A DNA stretch of 64,000 nucleotides, taken from contig NZ_JAJOZB010000001.1 of the NCBI RefSeq assembly GCF_023701745.1, forward strand, positions 8,479,001 to 8,543,000, written 5' to 3'. Of the stretch, positions 7,701 through 16,051 are shown piece after piece. Position numbers and translations under genes: made by a program. The DNA is from Streptomyces sp. RKAG293 (GTDB lineage: Bacteria; Actinomycetota; Actinomycetes; Streptomycetales; Streptomycetaceae). The notes below the pieces were generated by a model, which ran no database searches, was not told the DNA's origin, and worked only from the letters and a program-made list of their open reading frames with translations. Position 1 is the stretch's first letter. Each line of letters begins with the position of its first letter.

Positions 7701-8849
7701 TCAGTTGGCGAGCGCTCCCAGCAGGATCAGGAGGATGATCAGCGCCGCCACGATGATCATGGAGGTGCGGAGGGCGTGCGACTCCTTCGGAATCGGCTGC
7801 GGCGGTGGAGGCGGCAGAACGACGTTGAAGTCGTCCTGGCCGGTCCGCCCCGCGCGCTCGCACCAGGGGCACGCGTACAGATGCGAGCTGTAGGTGTGGC
7901 GGGGCCGGACGGGGCAGCTCTGGACCCGGCCGCGTTCGTGGTCCAGCGCCCGCAGCCAGTCCTCGGCGGAGGGGCGGGCCTGCGGGTTCGACACACCGGG
8001 GCCGAAGGCGGCACGGGCCAGGTTCAGCAGAGTGGGAGGCAGTACAGCGGGGTCGATGACCCCGCGCGGGACGATGATCCGCTCCGGTTGGACCACGTAC
8101 GAGCAGCTGGCAGCGATGTTGTCCTTGACCGTCGACTGCGAGTCGCTGTCGTGCGGCACACCCCCGAAGGGATGGTTCCCCACCGTCAGCAGCTGGTAGA
8201 CGAGCACCGCGAGCGCGAAGTCGTCGCTGGCCGGGGTGGCCGGCCCGCCCTTCTGCCGCTCCGGGGCGCAGTAGTCGGCGGTCTGCATCAGGCAGGGGAA
8301 GTACTCCTGGGTGGCGGGATCGGTGAAGGCGATGGAGTCGCAGTCCAGGAAGGTGACGAAGCCGTTCGCGTCGACCACCACGTTGTTGCTGGAGAAGTCT
8401 CCGACGACCAGGCCCTCATGGTGCATCCGGGCGGTCATGAAGGCCAGGTTCCAGCTGACGCCCAGCAGGAATCGCCAGTCCACCCGCTCGGGGAACAGCC
8501 GCAGCCGCTGCGCGCGGGTGAAGAGCCCGACCAGGCGGATGTGTTCCGGCTCGCCGAACCGGTTCATGGCGTAGCCGAGGAACTCCCCGCCGGGGCTGCG
8601 CGCCGGAGCCGTCGGCCAGGCCAGCTCGGACGGCTGGGCGCGGTCGGTGGGCCGGCCGCCCAGCGGGGTCATCGTCAGCATCCGGGCCAGCCGTCGTTCC
8701 TGCTCCGGCCCGGGGGTGTCCCGGTAGAGCTTGACGACGATCCCGTCGTTGCCGACGACGGTGTACACGGCGGCCTCGCCGCCGCTCTTGAGCGGCTGCT
8801 CGGACAGTTCCACCGGCAGGCCGTTCAGCAGGATCCTGTGCCCGGTCAT
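7701..8849 (-). CDS. Kinase-like protein of a TerY-P triad, with zinc-ribbon and C-terminal membrane anchor
   Basis: 382 residues. The N-terminal two thirds has a protein-kinase fold: a Gly-rich loop (LKSGGEAAVY), a Lys in VVKLYR, the catalytic loop VVGDFSSNNVVVD in place of HRDxxxxN, and the metal loop FLDCDSI in place of DFG. A Cys/His cluster follows (CPVRPRH, then CPWCER), probably a zinc ribbon, then a Pro-rich linker and a C-terminal hydrophobic helix (MIIVAALIILLILLGAL). This order matches kinases found with PP2C and VWA genes in TerY-P triads. Its start overlaps the PP2C stop in ATGA, indicating translational coupling. Kinase activity is plausible because both Asp residues are kept. 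Confidence 0.85.
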   Translation of the reverse strand: MTGHRILLNGLPVELSEQPLKSGGEAAVYTVVGNDGIVVKLYRDTPGPEQERRLARMLTMTPLGGRPTDRAQPSELAWPTAPARSPGGEFLGYAMNRFGEPEHIRLVGLFTRAQRLRLFPERVDWRFLLGVSWNLAFMTARMHHEGLVVGDFSSNNVVVDANGFVTFLDCDSIAFTDPATQEYFPCLMQTADYCAPERQKGGPATPASDDFALAVLVYQLLTVGNHPFGGVPHDSDSQSTVKDNIAASCSYVVQPERIIVPRGVIDPAVLPPTLLNLARAAFGPGVSNPQARPSAEDWLRALDHERGRVQSCPVRPRHTYSSHLYACPWCERAGRTGQDDFNVVLPPPPPQPIPKESHALRTSMIIVAALIILLILLGALAN

Positions 8850-9655
8850 GGGCGCACCGCCCTCAGCAGCGTCTTGTCGTCGGCGTTGACCGCGGTCAGC
8901 TTGTCCGACCGCAGGAGTGCGGCCAGCGCCTCGTCGTCCTCGTCGGGGTCCTCACCGGGGGAGTCCAGCGTTCGCAGCATCGCGGCGACGAAGGACGCCC
9001 TGGGCTGCTGCGGCTGACCGTCCACCCAGGTCAGGGCGATCTGGGCGAGTCCGTCCGTCGACAGCAGCACACCGTCCACCTCGGGGTCGCGCACACAGGC
9101 GGTACGCACCCACCGCTCCGCGTCCGTCGAGGTGAGGAACACGGTCTCGTTGCTGTACTCGCTGGCCGCGGCCGGCTGGGGCAGCAGATGGAACTGCCGC
9201 ACACCGTCCACGGTCCCGGCCCTGAGGACGACGAAACCGTCGCCGACACTGAGATAGCCGATCCACCGCGGGGTGAGCACCGCCACCGTGAGCGTGGTGG
9301 CGAAGTCGTTCGACTCGTCGCCGGTGCGCCGCAGGAACTCCTCGCGGACGTCCAGGAACGCATCGCGCAGCGCCTCGCGCACGCCCGAGGCGGTCGGCGG
9401 CAACTCGGCGGAACGCCGGGTGAAGCACTCGACGGCCAGTTGCACCGCGAGCGCCGAACCCTCGTCGGAGCGGGCGCGGCTGCCTGCTCCGTCGGCGACC
9501 GCCAGTACCGTCACCGAATCCTCCGGCGGTCCGGAGACCGTGTACAGCCAGGCGTCCTGGCACGGGGTGCCGGTCCGCCGGTGGCGGTAGCCCTCGACGC
9601 TGACGCCGCGGACCCGCCACTGCGCGCCGGGGCCGCCGCTGCTGTCATCGTCCAT
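8846..9655 (-). CDS. PP2C-family Ser/Thr phosphatase of a TerY-P triad
   Basis: 269 residues from the ATG at 9655, preceded by gggag. PP2C motifs are visible: RRTGTPCQDAW at the N-terminus, VLAVADGAGS (metal-binding Asp and Gly), SVGDGFVVL, LLSTDGL and the late DDKTLL with a metal-ligand Asp. It is cytoplasmic, with no signal or membrane helix. It lies between the VWA gene and the kinase-like gene and overlaps the latter by 4 bases, so phosphatase and kinase are probably made in fixed ratio and act on the same phosphoproteins. VWA/PP2C/kinase operons are established as TerY-P triads linked to tellurite-resistance-type stress systems. Confidence 0.9.
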   Translation of the reverse strand: MDDDSSGGPGAQWRVRGVSVEGYRHRRTGTPCQDAWLYTVSGPPEDSVTVLAVADGAGSRARSDEGSALAVQLAVECFTRRSAELPPTASGVREALRDAFLDVREEFLRRTGDESNDFATTLTVAVLTPRWIGYLSVGDGFVVLRAGTVDGVRQFHLLPQPAAASEYSNETVFLTSTDAERWVRTACVRDPEVDGVLLSTDGLAQIALTWVDGQPQQPRASFVAAMLRTLDSPGEDPDEDDEALAALLRSDKLTAVNADDKTLLRAVRP

Positions 9656-9710
9656 GTGTCGTCTCCCAGTACCCGTCAGTACTCTTCGGATCCCGTCGGT
9701 TCTGCCGGGA

Positions 9711-10502
9711 TCAGGATTCCCAGGCGGGCCGCTGGGTCTTGAACTGACTGAAGATCTTCTCGAAAACCTCGTCCCCCGCACCCCTCTGCTCGGCGTTGGC
9801 GCTGGCCGACATCATCTGCAGCAGCTCGCGGAACGGGAATCCGTGGAGCCGGGCGTTGAACGTCGGGGCGAAGGCCCGCAGGACCTCCTCGCCCCGGTCG
9901 GTGATACCGCCGACGCCGATCGCGTAGAGCCGGAACCGCCGCGCCCGCTGCTCCTCGGTGAGTACCGGGACGACGCGCCGCCAGGCATCGGTGGGATGCC
10001 CGGTCGCGTCCGTCGGCAGGCCGTCGGTGACCAGACAGATCTGCGGACGGTAGAACTGCAGGCCGAGCTGGCGCAGTTCGGCCTTGCGGGCGGCGACGAT
10101 CTGCATCGACAGCTCCAGCGCCTCGGCCATCAACGTGACCCCGGCCGCCTTCAGATGCGGCGGCTGGAACAGGTGCGCGGGGACGAACGGGCTGACCGGG
10201 CTGTTGTACGGCAGCAGATTGGGGCCCTGCCAGGCGCTCACCCCGGCGTCGCCGAAGGTGAGGACGGCGACCTCGACGCTGTAGCTGAGGCTGACGTCGT
10301 CGTGCAGTTCCCGGGTCCAGTCGCGCAGCGCCTCGTTGAGGGAGGCGATGGGCGCGCCGAGCATCGAGTGCGAGGTGTCCAGACACAGGACGAGCGGGAG
10401 GCGCTGCGCGTTGTTCTCGATCTCGATGTCCGCGTACTGGTACGGCAGGGTGCTGGCCTGCTGGTTCACGCGCACGGTCATGGGGTGGGTGTTATCGCGC
10501 AT
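9711..10502 (-). CDS. VWA-domain protein, TerY-like
   Basis: 263 residues from the ATG at 10502, preceded by ggagag; a second in-frame ATG at 10481 is possible. A single von Willebrand A domain fills the protein: PLVLCLDTSHSM carries the DxSxS metal-ion site, VTLMAEAL provides the Thr ligand, and CLVTDGLPTD provides the Asp. There is no signal peptide. TerY-type VWA proteins act inside the cell as metal-dependent scaffolds. The upstream membrane-protein gene overlaps its start by 11 bases and the PP2C gene follows 55 bases downstream, so all belong to one leftward operon. Confidence 0.88.
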   Translation of the reverse strand: MRDNTHPMTVRVNQQASTLPYQYADIEIENNAQRLPLVLCLDTSHSMLGAPIASLNEALRDWTRELHDDVSLSYSVEVAVLTFGDAGVSAWQGPNLLPYNSPVSPFVPAHLFQPPHLKAAGVTLMAEALELSMQIVAARKAELRQLGLQFYRPQICLVTDGLPTDATGHPTDAWRRVVPVLTEEQRARRFRLYAIGVGGITDRGEEVLRAFAPTFNARLHGFPFRELLQMMSASANAEQRGAGDEVFEKIFSQFKTQRPAWES

Positions 10503-11283
10503 GGTCTCTCCGTCGGGTGTCGGCCGGGAAGGCGAGCAGGACGTGCGGGTCGTGCGGGTTGTGGGAATCGTCATGGGGGCCGGGGCGTGCCACGTCGACG
10601 GGCTCGCCCGCCCCGGGCGCGGGCTCCGCGGGCTCCGACCACACCGCGCGGAACAGGCACTCGTCGATCTCGACGTACCCCTGCGGGTGCAGGTCGGTGG
10701 CGACCGTGGCGCGCCGCAGGTTTCCCGGCCGAGGTGCCCGGCGGCCGCCCGGGAGGTGCGTGGGCACGGTGGGGGCGTGGGATGCCGTCAGGTCGGCGTC
10801 GTGGCCGGATGCCGGGGCGTCGCGGTGTGCCGGGGCGTGGGCGGAGTGGCGTCCGGTGCCCGAACGGCGGACGGCGACCGCGAGCAGGGCGAGGAGCACC
10901 CCCAGGAGGGCGGTGATGGAACCGATGAGCAGCCAGTTGGTGTGCTCGCCGGCCGACTTCTTCTCGCCCGGGCAGGGGCTCGTGGCACCGGAAGCCGGTT
11001 TGGTGGTGGCCGGTTTGCCGGTCGTCGGTTTGCCGCCGGGCGGCTGTCCGGCGGGCGGCGTCGTCTTGGGTGCGGTCACACCGGCGGACGGCGTCACGCA
11101 CGTCGGCGAGGTGGCCGGGCAGTGCGCCTTCGGGTCGCCGGGCTTCGCCGGGGCCGTCGTGCAGGGCGCCGGCGGGTCGGCGGGTGCCGCTGCCGCCGGC
11201 ACGGCGGCCGAGAGGCCGAGCAGCAGCACCGCTGTGAGGATCATGGCGATCGGACGACCGCGCTGCGCCGTGTCGGATGGCAC
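10492..11283 (-). CDS. Pro/Thr-rich single-pass membrane protein in the TerY-P operon
   Basis: 263 residues from a GTG at 11283 that follows gggag. A signal peptide (PIAMILTAVLLLGLSAAVPA) leads to a short extracellular part rich in Pro, Thr, Gly and Lys. This part has TTGKPATTKPA repeats and several Cys residues (PCTTAP, HCPATSPTC, SPCPGEK) that could form disulfides. One membrane helix follows (WLLIGSITALLGVLLALLAV), then a long His/Pro-rich cytoplasmic tail ending in a more ordered segment (GYVEIDECLFRAVW). No family is recognised. The position suggests a surface sensor or anchor for the signalling proteins encoded downstream. Confidence 0.72.
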   Translation of the reverse strand: MPSDTAQRGRPIAMILTAVLLLGLSAAVPAAAAPADPPAPCTTAPAKPGDPKAHCPATSPTCVTPSAGVTAPKTTPPAGQPPGGKPTTGKPATTKPASGATSPCPGEKKSAGEHTNWLLIGSITALLGVLLALLAVAVRRSGTGRHSAHAPAHRDAPASGHDADLTASHAPTVPTHLPGGRRAPRPGNLRRATVATDLHPQGYVEIDECLFRAVWSEPAEPAPGAGEPVDVARPGPHDDSHNPHDPHVLLAFPADTRRRDHAR

Positions 11284-11317
11284 GAGAGGCTCCCCAGCTC
11301 CTTCTGCTCGCGGATAT

Positions 11318-11773
11318 CTACAGTTCGAAGACGCGGTGGCACCGGGTGAACATCTGGCGTGCGTGCTCGGTCCACTTGGTGGCCAGCACGCCGAACTGCT
11401 GATGGGTCATCCGGCAGGTGAGTGGAAGGGTGCAGACACCGGCGAGGCACGGGCCGGGCCCCCGTACGTCCCAGACCGAGAGCATGGGGATCAGCTGCTC
11501 GGTGTTCCAGGCGTTGGACGCCGCGGCGGCCAGGGCCAGTTGGTCGGGCTTGAGGATATGACCGTCCGTCATGAAGGCGACCAGCAGATCCCTCGTCGCC
11601 ATGAACCGCACGGTCACCGGGTGGTCCGAGCCCGCCAGGTCGAACTCCAGCGAGATCGCGGCAGCGTCCTCGGTCGACCGGTAGTGGCTGCGCACCGCCC
11701 AGCCGCGTACCAACGTCCGCCAGCTGGACCCGAGCTCCATCTCGCCGGTCGGCGTGGACTCAGAATCCGCCAC
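11318..11773 (-). CDS. YbjN-like small protein in the TerY-P operon
   Basis: 151 residues from a GTG at 11773; the kinase frame overlaps its first 14 bases. The alternating pattern WAVRSHY, ISLEFDLAG, VTVRFMATRDLLVAFM, NAWNTEQLIPMLSVW is like the YbjN/secretion-chaperone fold of actinobacterial proteins, but the match is by eye only. Two Cys residues lie in CLAGVCTLPLTC. There is no signal peptide. It sits between the Ser/Thr kinase and the membrane protein, so it may be an adaptor or substrate of the kinase. Confidence 0.55.
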   Translation of the reverse strand: MADSESTPTGEMELGSSWRTLVRGWAVRSHYRSTEDAAAISLEFDLAGSDHPVTVRFMATRDLLVAFMTDGHILKPDQLALAAAASNAWNTEQLIPMLSVWDVRGPGPCLAGVCTLPLTCRMTHQQFGVLATKWTEHARQMFTRCHRVFEL

Positions 11774-12782
11774 GGCCCACCGCCTCTGCCACCATGCGGT
11801 CGGTCAGCCCGGCATCGAGGAGGGTCTGCGCGTGGAGCAGCAGGCAGGAGGGTACGGACAGCACCGATCCCCGGCTGTGGTTCCGGGCGTTGAGGTCGTC
11901 GGTGCGCACCCGGATGCCCTCGGCGACGGCGGGCGGCGGCCACGAGGGGACGGGTGCCGGTGCCGGCTCCGGTGCTTCCGGTGCCGATTCGCGGGGGAGG
12001 ACCTCGTCCAGCAGCTCGGCAAGGCCCGGCCGGTCCTGCGGGGACTTGGCGAGACAGCGTTCCAGCAGGGGGCGCAGCGCCTCCGGGACGCCGTCCAGCG
12101 CGGGCCGCTCATGGATGATCCGGTACATCACGCCGACGCCCGAGCCGAACGGTGCGACCCCGGTCGCGGCGAAGGCCAGCACCGCCCCGAGGGAGAAGAC
12201 GTCGCTGGCCTGCTTCGCCACCTCGCCCCTGAACTGCTCGGGCGACATGAACGGCGGGGTGCCCATCACCGTTCCCACCTGGGTGATCGTGTTCGCGGCC
12301 GCGCCGAACAGCGAGATCCCGAAGTCGATGACCCGGGGGCCGTCCTCGGCCAGCAGGACGTTGGCGGGCTTGAGATCGCGGTGCACGACGCCCGCGGCGT
12401 GGATCGCCTGCAACGCCTCGACCAGGCCGGCAGCCATCAGCCGGACCGCCGACTCGGCCAGCGGCCCGTCCGCCCGCACCGCCTCGGCGAGTGACGGGCC
12501 GGGGACGTACAGTGTGGCCAGCCACGGTGGATCGCCCTCGGTGTCGGCGTCGACGACGGCCGCGGTGAAGGCCCCGCTGACCGCACGCGCCGCCTCGACC
12601 TCCCGGGCGAAACGGAGGCGGAATTCCGCGTCGGAGGCGAACTCGGGACGCACCACTTTGACGGCCAGCGCCCTGCCGCTCGCAGACCTGCCGAGGTACA
12701 CCCACCCCATGCCGCCCGAGGCGAGCCGACCGACAATGCGGTAAGGCCCCACCATTAGCGGATCACTTATCGGAGTCCGCAC
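11760..12782 (-). CDS. Cytosolic Hanks-type Ser/Thr protein kinase
   Basis: 340 residues. All kinase motifs are intact: the Gly-rich loop LASGGMGWVYLG, Lys in ALAVKVV, HRDLKPANVLL, IDFGIS, and GTPPFMSPEQ of the activation segment. The domain ends near residue 265. An Ala/Pro-rich linker leads to a C-terminal segment of about 55 residues (IRVRTDDLNARNHSRGSVLS) without a membrane helix, so unlike PknB it is predicted to be soluble. The chosen start is the GTG at 12782; an ATG at 12755 is also possible. It is the first gene of the leftward TerY-P-like operon, putting two kinase-fold proteins and one phosphatase in one unit. Confidence 0.92.
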   Translation of the reverse strand: MRTPISDPLMVGPYRIVGRLASGGMGWVYLGRSASGRALAVKVVRPEFASDAEFRLRFAREVEAARAVSGAFTAAVVDADTEGDPPWLATLYVPGPSLAEAVRADGPLAESAVRLMAAGLVEALQAIHAAGVVHRDLKPANVLLAEDGPRVIDFGISLFGAAANTITQVGTVMGTPPFMSPEQFRGEVAKQASDVFSLGAVLAFAATGVAPFGSGVGVMYRIIHERPALDGVPEALRPLLERCLAKSPQDRPGLAELLDEVLPRESAPEAPEPAPAPVPSWPPPAVAEGIRVRTDDLNARNHSRGSVLSVPSCLLLHAQTLLDAGLTDRMVAEAVGRGGF

Positions 12783-13030
12783 TCCGCCCCCTGTTCACGG
12801 CTTCCGTCCCTGGCTCGCCACAGGCAGTCCGCGCCCCGCCGTCGTGGTTGCTCAGAGTGTCCCGCAAAACTCATCCGGAAGTTATGGGAACAGTCGGATA
12901 TTCTCAGGATCCCGCCGTGTTCGGACCGGCATGGGCGTTCGAGCGCGGAGAAAGCCCTTTCCAGGTCCGCCGGTCGAACACCCGACCTGATCCCCGGGCC
13001 CCCGCCGGTCCGAGCCGGGCTCGGCGGTGA

Positions 13031-13894
13031 TCAGAACTGAGGACCCGTCGGCAGGTGACGGGTGAAGAACTCGACGGCGTCGGCCGCGACCCGAGCACGT
13101 ACGGGTGCGTCCGCCGCGTCGTCGTTGGCGAAGGCGTAATGCCCCACGTCCTCGCCGGCGGAGCGGACGTCCGCACCCGGGATGAACTCTCCGTAGCGCA
13201 GGGCGTTCTCCGGTCCTGGGGCGTTGTCGTCCGCGCCTCCCCAGCGGATGGCGACGGGGCGGTCGATCCCGGCAAGGCTCTCCTCGTCGACCAGCTGTCC
13301 GATGGCGGGACAGATCAGAAACGCCGCGCGGACCTGCGGGAGCGAGGTGTCCACGCCTGACTGCTCGAGCAGCCGCTCCAACATGTCGTCCGGTACCCGG
13401 GTGTGCAGGGCCGCGAGCAGGTCGGGGAACTCCGGCAGCGGAGGCACCGGGACGAGTCCCCGGACGACCGCGCGCAGCCGATCCGGTGCGAGCCGCGCGC
13501 CGACCATGGCAGCTGCGGTGAAACCGCCGAGGGAGAATCCCGCTGTTCCCACCGGGCCGATATCCCGTTCCCGCTCCAGCTCCCTCAACAGGAAAGCGAG
13601 GTCGCGCGGACGTTCCCAGGCGAACACGAACCCCTCGGGCAGGTAGCCGTCCACGGAGTTGTTGCCGTGGTGATCGACACCCGCGACCAGATATCCCGCC
13701 TCGGCCAGCGGCTCCGCGAGCCAGGCCAGGTCAAGAGCGCTGCCGCCGGTGCCATGGGAAAGCAACACCACAGGTGGCGGTGTCTGCTGACGCTGCGAGG
13801 GTTCCCAGCGGTAGGCGCGGACCGGACGTGGACCGTCGGACTCCCAGCTCGGCCGATCGGGATCGAGAAGCTGATATGTACCGGGCGTGACCAT
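13031..13894 (-). CDS. Alpha/beta-hydrolase, dienelactone-hydrolase/PAF-acetylhydrolase-like
   Basis: 287 residues. The alpha/beta-hydrolase core is visible: VVLLSHGTGGS (oxyanion loop), VAGVDHHGNNS, the nucleophile elbow GTAGFSLGG, IRWGGADDNAPG with the acid, and EDVGHYAFAND with the catalytic His. The arrangement resembles secreted-lipase-like or PAF-acetylhydrolase-like predicted dienelactone hydrolases. No signal peptide is present, so the enzyme is cytoplasmic and the substrate unknown. It is preceded by its own promoter region and does not overlap neighbours. Confidence 0.85.
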   Translation of the reverse strand: MVTPGTYQLLDPDRPSWESDGPRPVRAYRWEPSQRQQTPPPVVLLSHGTGGSALDLAWLAEPLAEAGYLVAGVDHHGNNSVDGYLPEGFVFAWERPRDLAFLLRELERERDIGPVGTAGFSLGGFTAAAMVGARLAPDRLRAVVRGLVPVPPLPEFPDLLAALHTRVPDDMLERLLEQSGVDTSLPQVRAAFLICPAIGQLVDEESLAGIDRPVAIRWGGADDNAPGPENALRYGEFIPGADVRSAGEDVGHYAFANDDAADAPVRARVAADAVEFFTRHLPTGPQF

Positions 13895-13946
13895 GTTCGG
13901 ATCCTACGGTGTCCCTCCGGTCTGAGGGGGCGAGACCTGGACGCGG

Positions 13947-13976
13947 CGCCGGCCGGGGGATCGGTCCCGGCCGGCG
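13947..13976. terminator. Inverted repeat between the hydrolase and a small membrane-protein gene
   Basis: An 11-bp stem (cgccggccggg and its complement) with an 8-base loop lies 20 bases beyond the leftward stop at 13997. Confidence 0.6.
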
Positions 13977-13996
13977 TTTCGCGTGGTCCCGCGTGA

Positions 13997-14230
13997 TCAG
14001 TGGTCCTTGGTGAGGAATGCGCCGACGAACCGGCGGATCAGCTCGGCGGCGATCAGGGCCGGCAGGGTCGGTGCCGGGAAGGCGATGTCGATGTGGATGC
14101 GGGGTGCCAGCTCGGCGCCGAGGATGGCGACGGCGAGAAGCAGGACGAGTGCTCCTCGCAGCCGGAATCCGCGGTGGGGCTGGTGGCGGTGTTCGCAGGT
14201 CTGTTGGTCAGTGTGCCTGTGTATTGGCAC
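13997..14230 (-). CDS. Small membrane protein, hypothetical
   Basis: 77 residues from a GTG at 14230 preceded by ggaggt at good spacing. A His-rich N-terminus (IHRHTDQQTCEHRHQPHRG) precedes a hydrophobic helix (ALVLLLAVAILGAEL) and an amphipathic C-terminus (IAFPAPTLPALIAAELIRR). The His and Cys cluster could bind a metal. No family is recognised. Support is the ribosome-binding site, the clear hydrophobic segment and the following hairpin. Confidence 0.5.
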   Translation of the reverse strand: MPIHRHTDQQTCEHRHQPHRGFRLRGALVLLLAVAILGAELAPRIHIDIAFPAPTLPALIAAELIRRFVGAFLTKDH

Positions 14231-14723
14231 TCGGCGGTTACCTCCATGGCTCGTTGCCACTCGTCGGCCCTGAATACGTCGGACGGAAGGTTGCAGCCTT
14301 CCGCCCGTAGGGCTTCTCAGAAGAATGGGGCGCCGGGGAAAGAGCCGTCCACCGGATATCGCGAATTGACGCCGATCCCCGAGTCCGAAGAGGGGTGTTT
14401 CAGCCACGCATGACCGCGGATCGTCGATCGAACCGCCAACACCCCAGGTCGCAGGGGATGGTGGGCATGCGTGACGTATATCGGCCGACCTGCTCGACGG
14501 CGGCATCCAAGTGGTTAAGGGCTTGCGCGAAGCAAAATGATCTGCTGACATTGTTGATGAGACCGCGCTGAATCCGGTTCCACCGGATCAATGCCTTGTG
14601 CGGCACCCGAGTGGGTGCCGGAGGCCGACAGCGGTCGTTTTTCATGGCTGACCCCGGCCGTTGCCACTCGTCAACAGGGGAACTGCCGGGCTCTGTTGCA
14701 GCGGAGGCCGGCCGCGCCGTCAG
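14231..14723. other. Disturbed region without a recognisable gene
   Basis: This stretch has lower GC than its surroundings and no convincing start. A minus-strand frame near 14400-14610 (RGLINNVSRSFCFAQALNHL) looks protein-like but is not recognised. A 14-base direct repeat, cgttgccactcgtc, occurs at 14252-14265 and 14659-14672. At 14689-14700 the sequence ggctctgttgca resembles the terminal repeats of IS6-family elements. It lies just before the truncated permease, so a past insertion/deletion is likely. Confidence 0.5.
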
Positions 14724-15899
14724 GGCGTCGTCCTCGGCAATCTGCTGGCGATCCCGGTCATGAGCATCGAGGGCAGCGCCTACGGCACCGGGACCATGAC
14801 GGTCGCGCCGTGGATCGACATCGCCGTGCCCGCCGTCGCCCTCGCCGCGGTCGTCGCCACCGCGCTGGCCCCCGCCCTGCGCGCCGGGCGGCTGCGTACG
14901 GTCGAGGCGATCGCCGTCGGCCGGGCTCCGCGGGCCGGGCGCGGGCGGCTGGTCCGGCAGCTGCTCGGCCGGCTGCCGCTGCCGCGCCCGGTGAGCCTCG
15001 GCCTGGCCAACCCCTTCGCCCGGCCCGGGCGGTCGGGCACGATGGCCGCGGCCGTGATCTTCGGAACGGTCGGGGTCACCTTCGGCGTCGGGCTCGCCCT
15101 GTCGCTCAACGGCATCGAGAGCGGCCTCGACCAGCGAACGGCCGGCGACGTCCTCGTCCGGACCATGGGTCCGCCCCCCGACGACGCCGGAGGGGGAACG
15201 GGGCCGAACAGGGCCGGGAACCTGACCAACGAGGGCCGCACGGCCCCGGTACGGATAGTCGGCGAGGCCCTCGACCTGCGGGACGAAGGGATGAGCATCC
15301 TGACCGACAACGCGTCCCTGGCCGGTCTCGGCACCGTCGTCGCCCCGGAGTCGGTCGAGTTCCACATCGACCTCGCGCCGGGCACCGACCCGCAGGGCTA
15401 TCTGCGGGCGCTCAACACCGCCCTGCAGCCGCTCGGAACCACCGCCGAGCGCAACTCCACACAGACCAGCAGCACGGTGATCGCCATGGACACGCTGGCC
15501 GCGCTGCTCACCCTGATGCTCGTCGCGGTGGCGGGCCTGGGCGTACTGAACACGGTCGTACTCGACACCCGCGAACGCGTCCATGACTTCGGGGTGTTCA
15601 AGGCCCTGGGCATGTCGCCGCGGCAGACGGTCACGATGGTCATCACCTCGGTCGCCGGGATCGGACTGGTCGCCGGTGTGGTCGGGGTCCCGGTCGGCAT
15701 CGCGCTGCACGACTACGTGCTGCCGGTGATGGGTGACGCCGCCGGTACGAGGTTCCCGGCGCAGGACCTCGCCGTCTATCACCTTCCGGTGCTGGTCCCG
15801 CTCTTCCTGGGCGGACTGGTCATCGCGACCGCGGGCGCGCTGCTCCCCGCCGGATGGGCCGCCGGGACCCGCACCGCGACGGCGCTGCGCACCGAGTAG
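14724..15899 (+). pseudogene. 5'-truncated FtsX-like ABC transporter permease
   Basis: From about 14724 to the stop at 15899 the frame encodes the second half of a MacB/FtsX-type permease. It has a helix pair (IAVPAVALAAVVATALAPAL), the inter-repeat linker, a helix (GTMAAAVIFGTVGVTFGVGL), then three C-terminal helices with the FtsX signature ERVHDFGVFKALGMS. Full-length homologues are about 800 or more residues; only about 390 codons remain and the first FtsX repeat is gone. The periplasmic domain also looks shortened: DVLVRTMGPPPDDAGGG runs quickly into LTNEGRTAPVRIVGEALDL, where relatives have many more residues. No ATPase gene is adjacent. Confidence 0.75.
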
Positions 15900-15904
15900 C
15901 CGGT

Positions 15905-15943
15905 CCCCGGGGGAGGATCCGGAACGCCGGGTCCTCCTCCGGG
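15905..15943 (+). terminator. Terminator hairpin after the truncated permease
   Basis: A long imperfect stem, ccccgggggaggatccgg with ccgggtcctcctccggg across a 4-base loop, starts 6 bases after the stop at 15899. Confidence 0.65.
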
Positions 15944-16051
15944 ACTCTCTCCGGGACGGGCAGGGCCGGCGGGGCCGTGGCGGGGAGGACTCGGCCGGCC
16001 GGCCGTATGCGCCGTGCTCGGCGGGCGGCGAACACCTGACATCATCAGGGG

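Noticed and set aside
12848..13030. Short plus-strand open frame of 60 codons
   Set aside because: No convincing ribosome-binding site or family; composition like background.
14400..15782. Minus-strand frame over the truncated permease, with a protein-like C-terminus near 14400-14600
   Set aside because: Most of it is antisense to recognisable FtsX sequence; the short terminal part is not identifiable and has no supported start.
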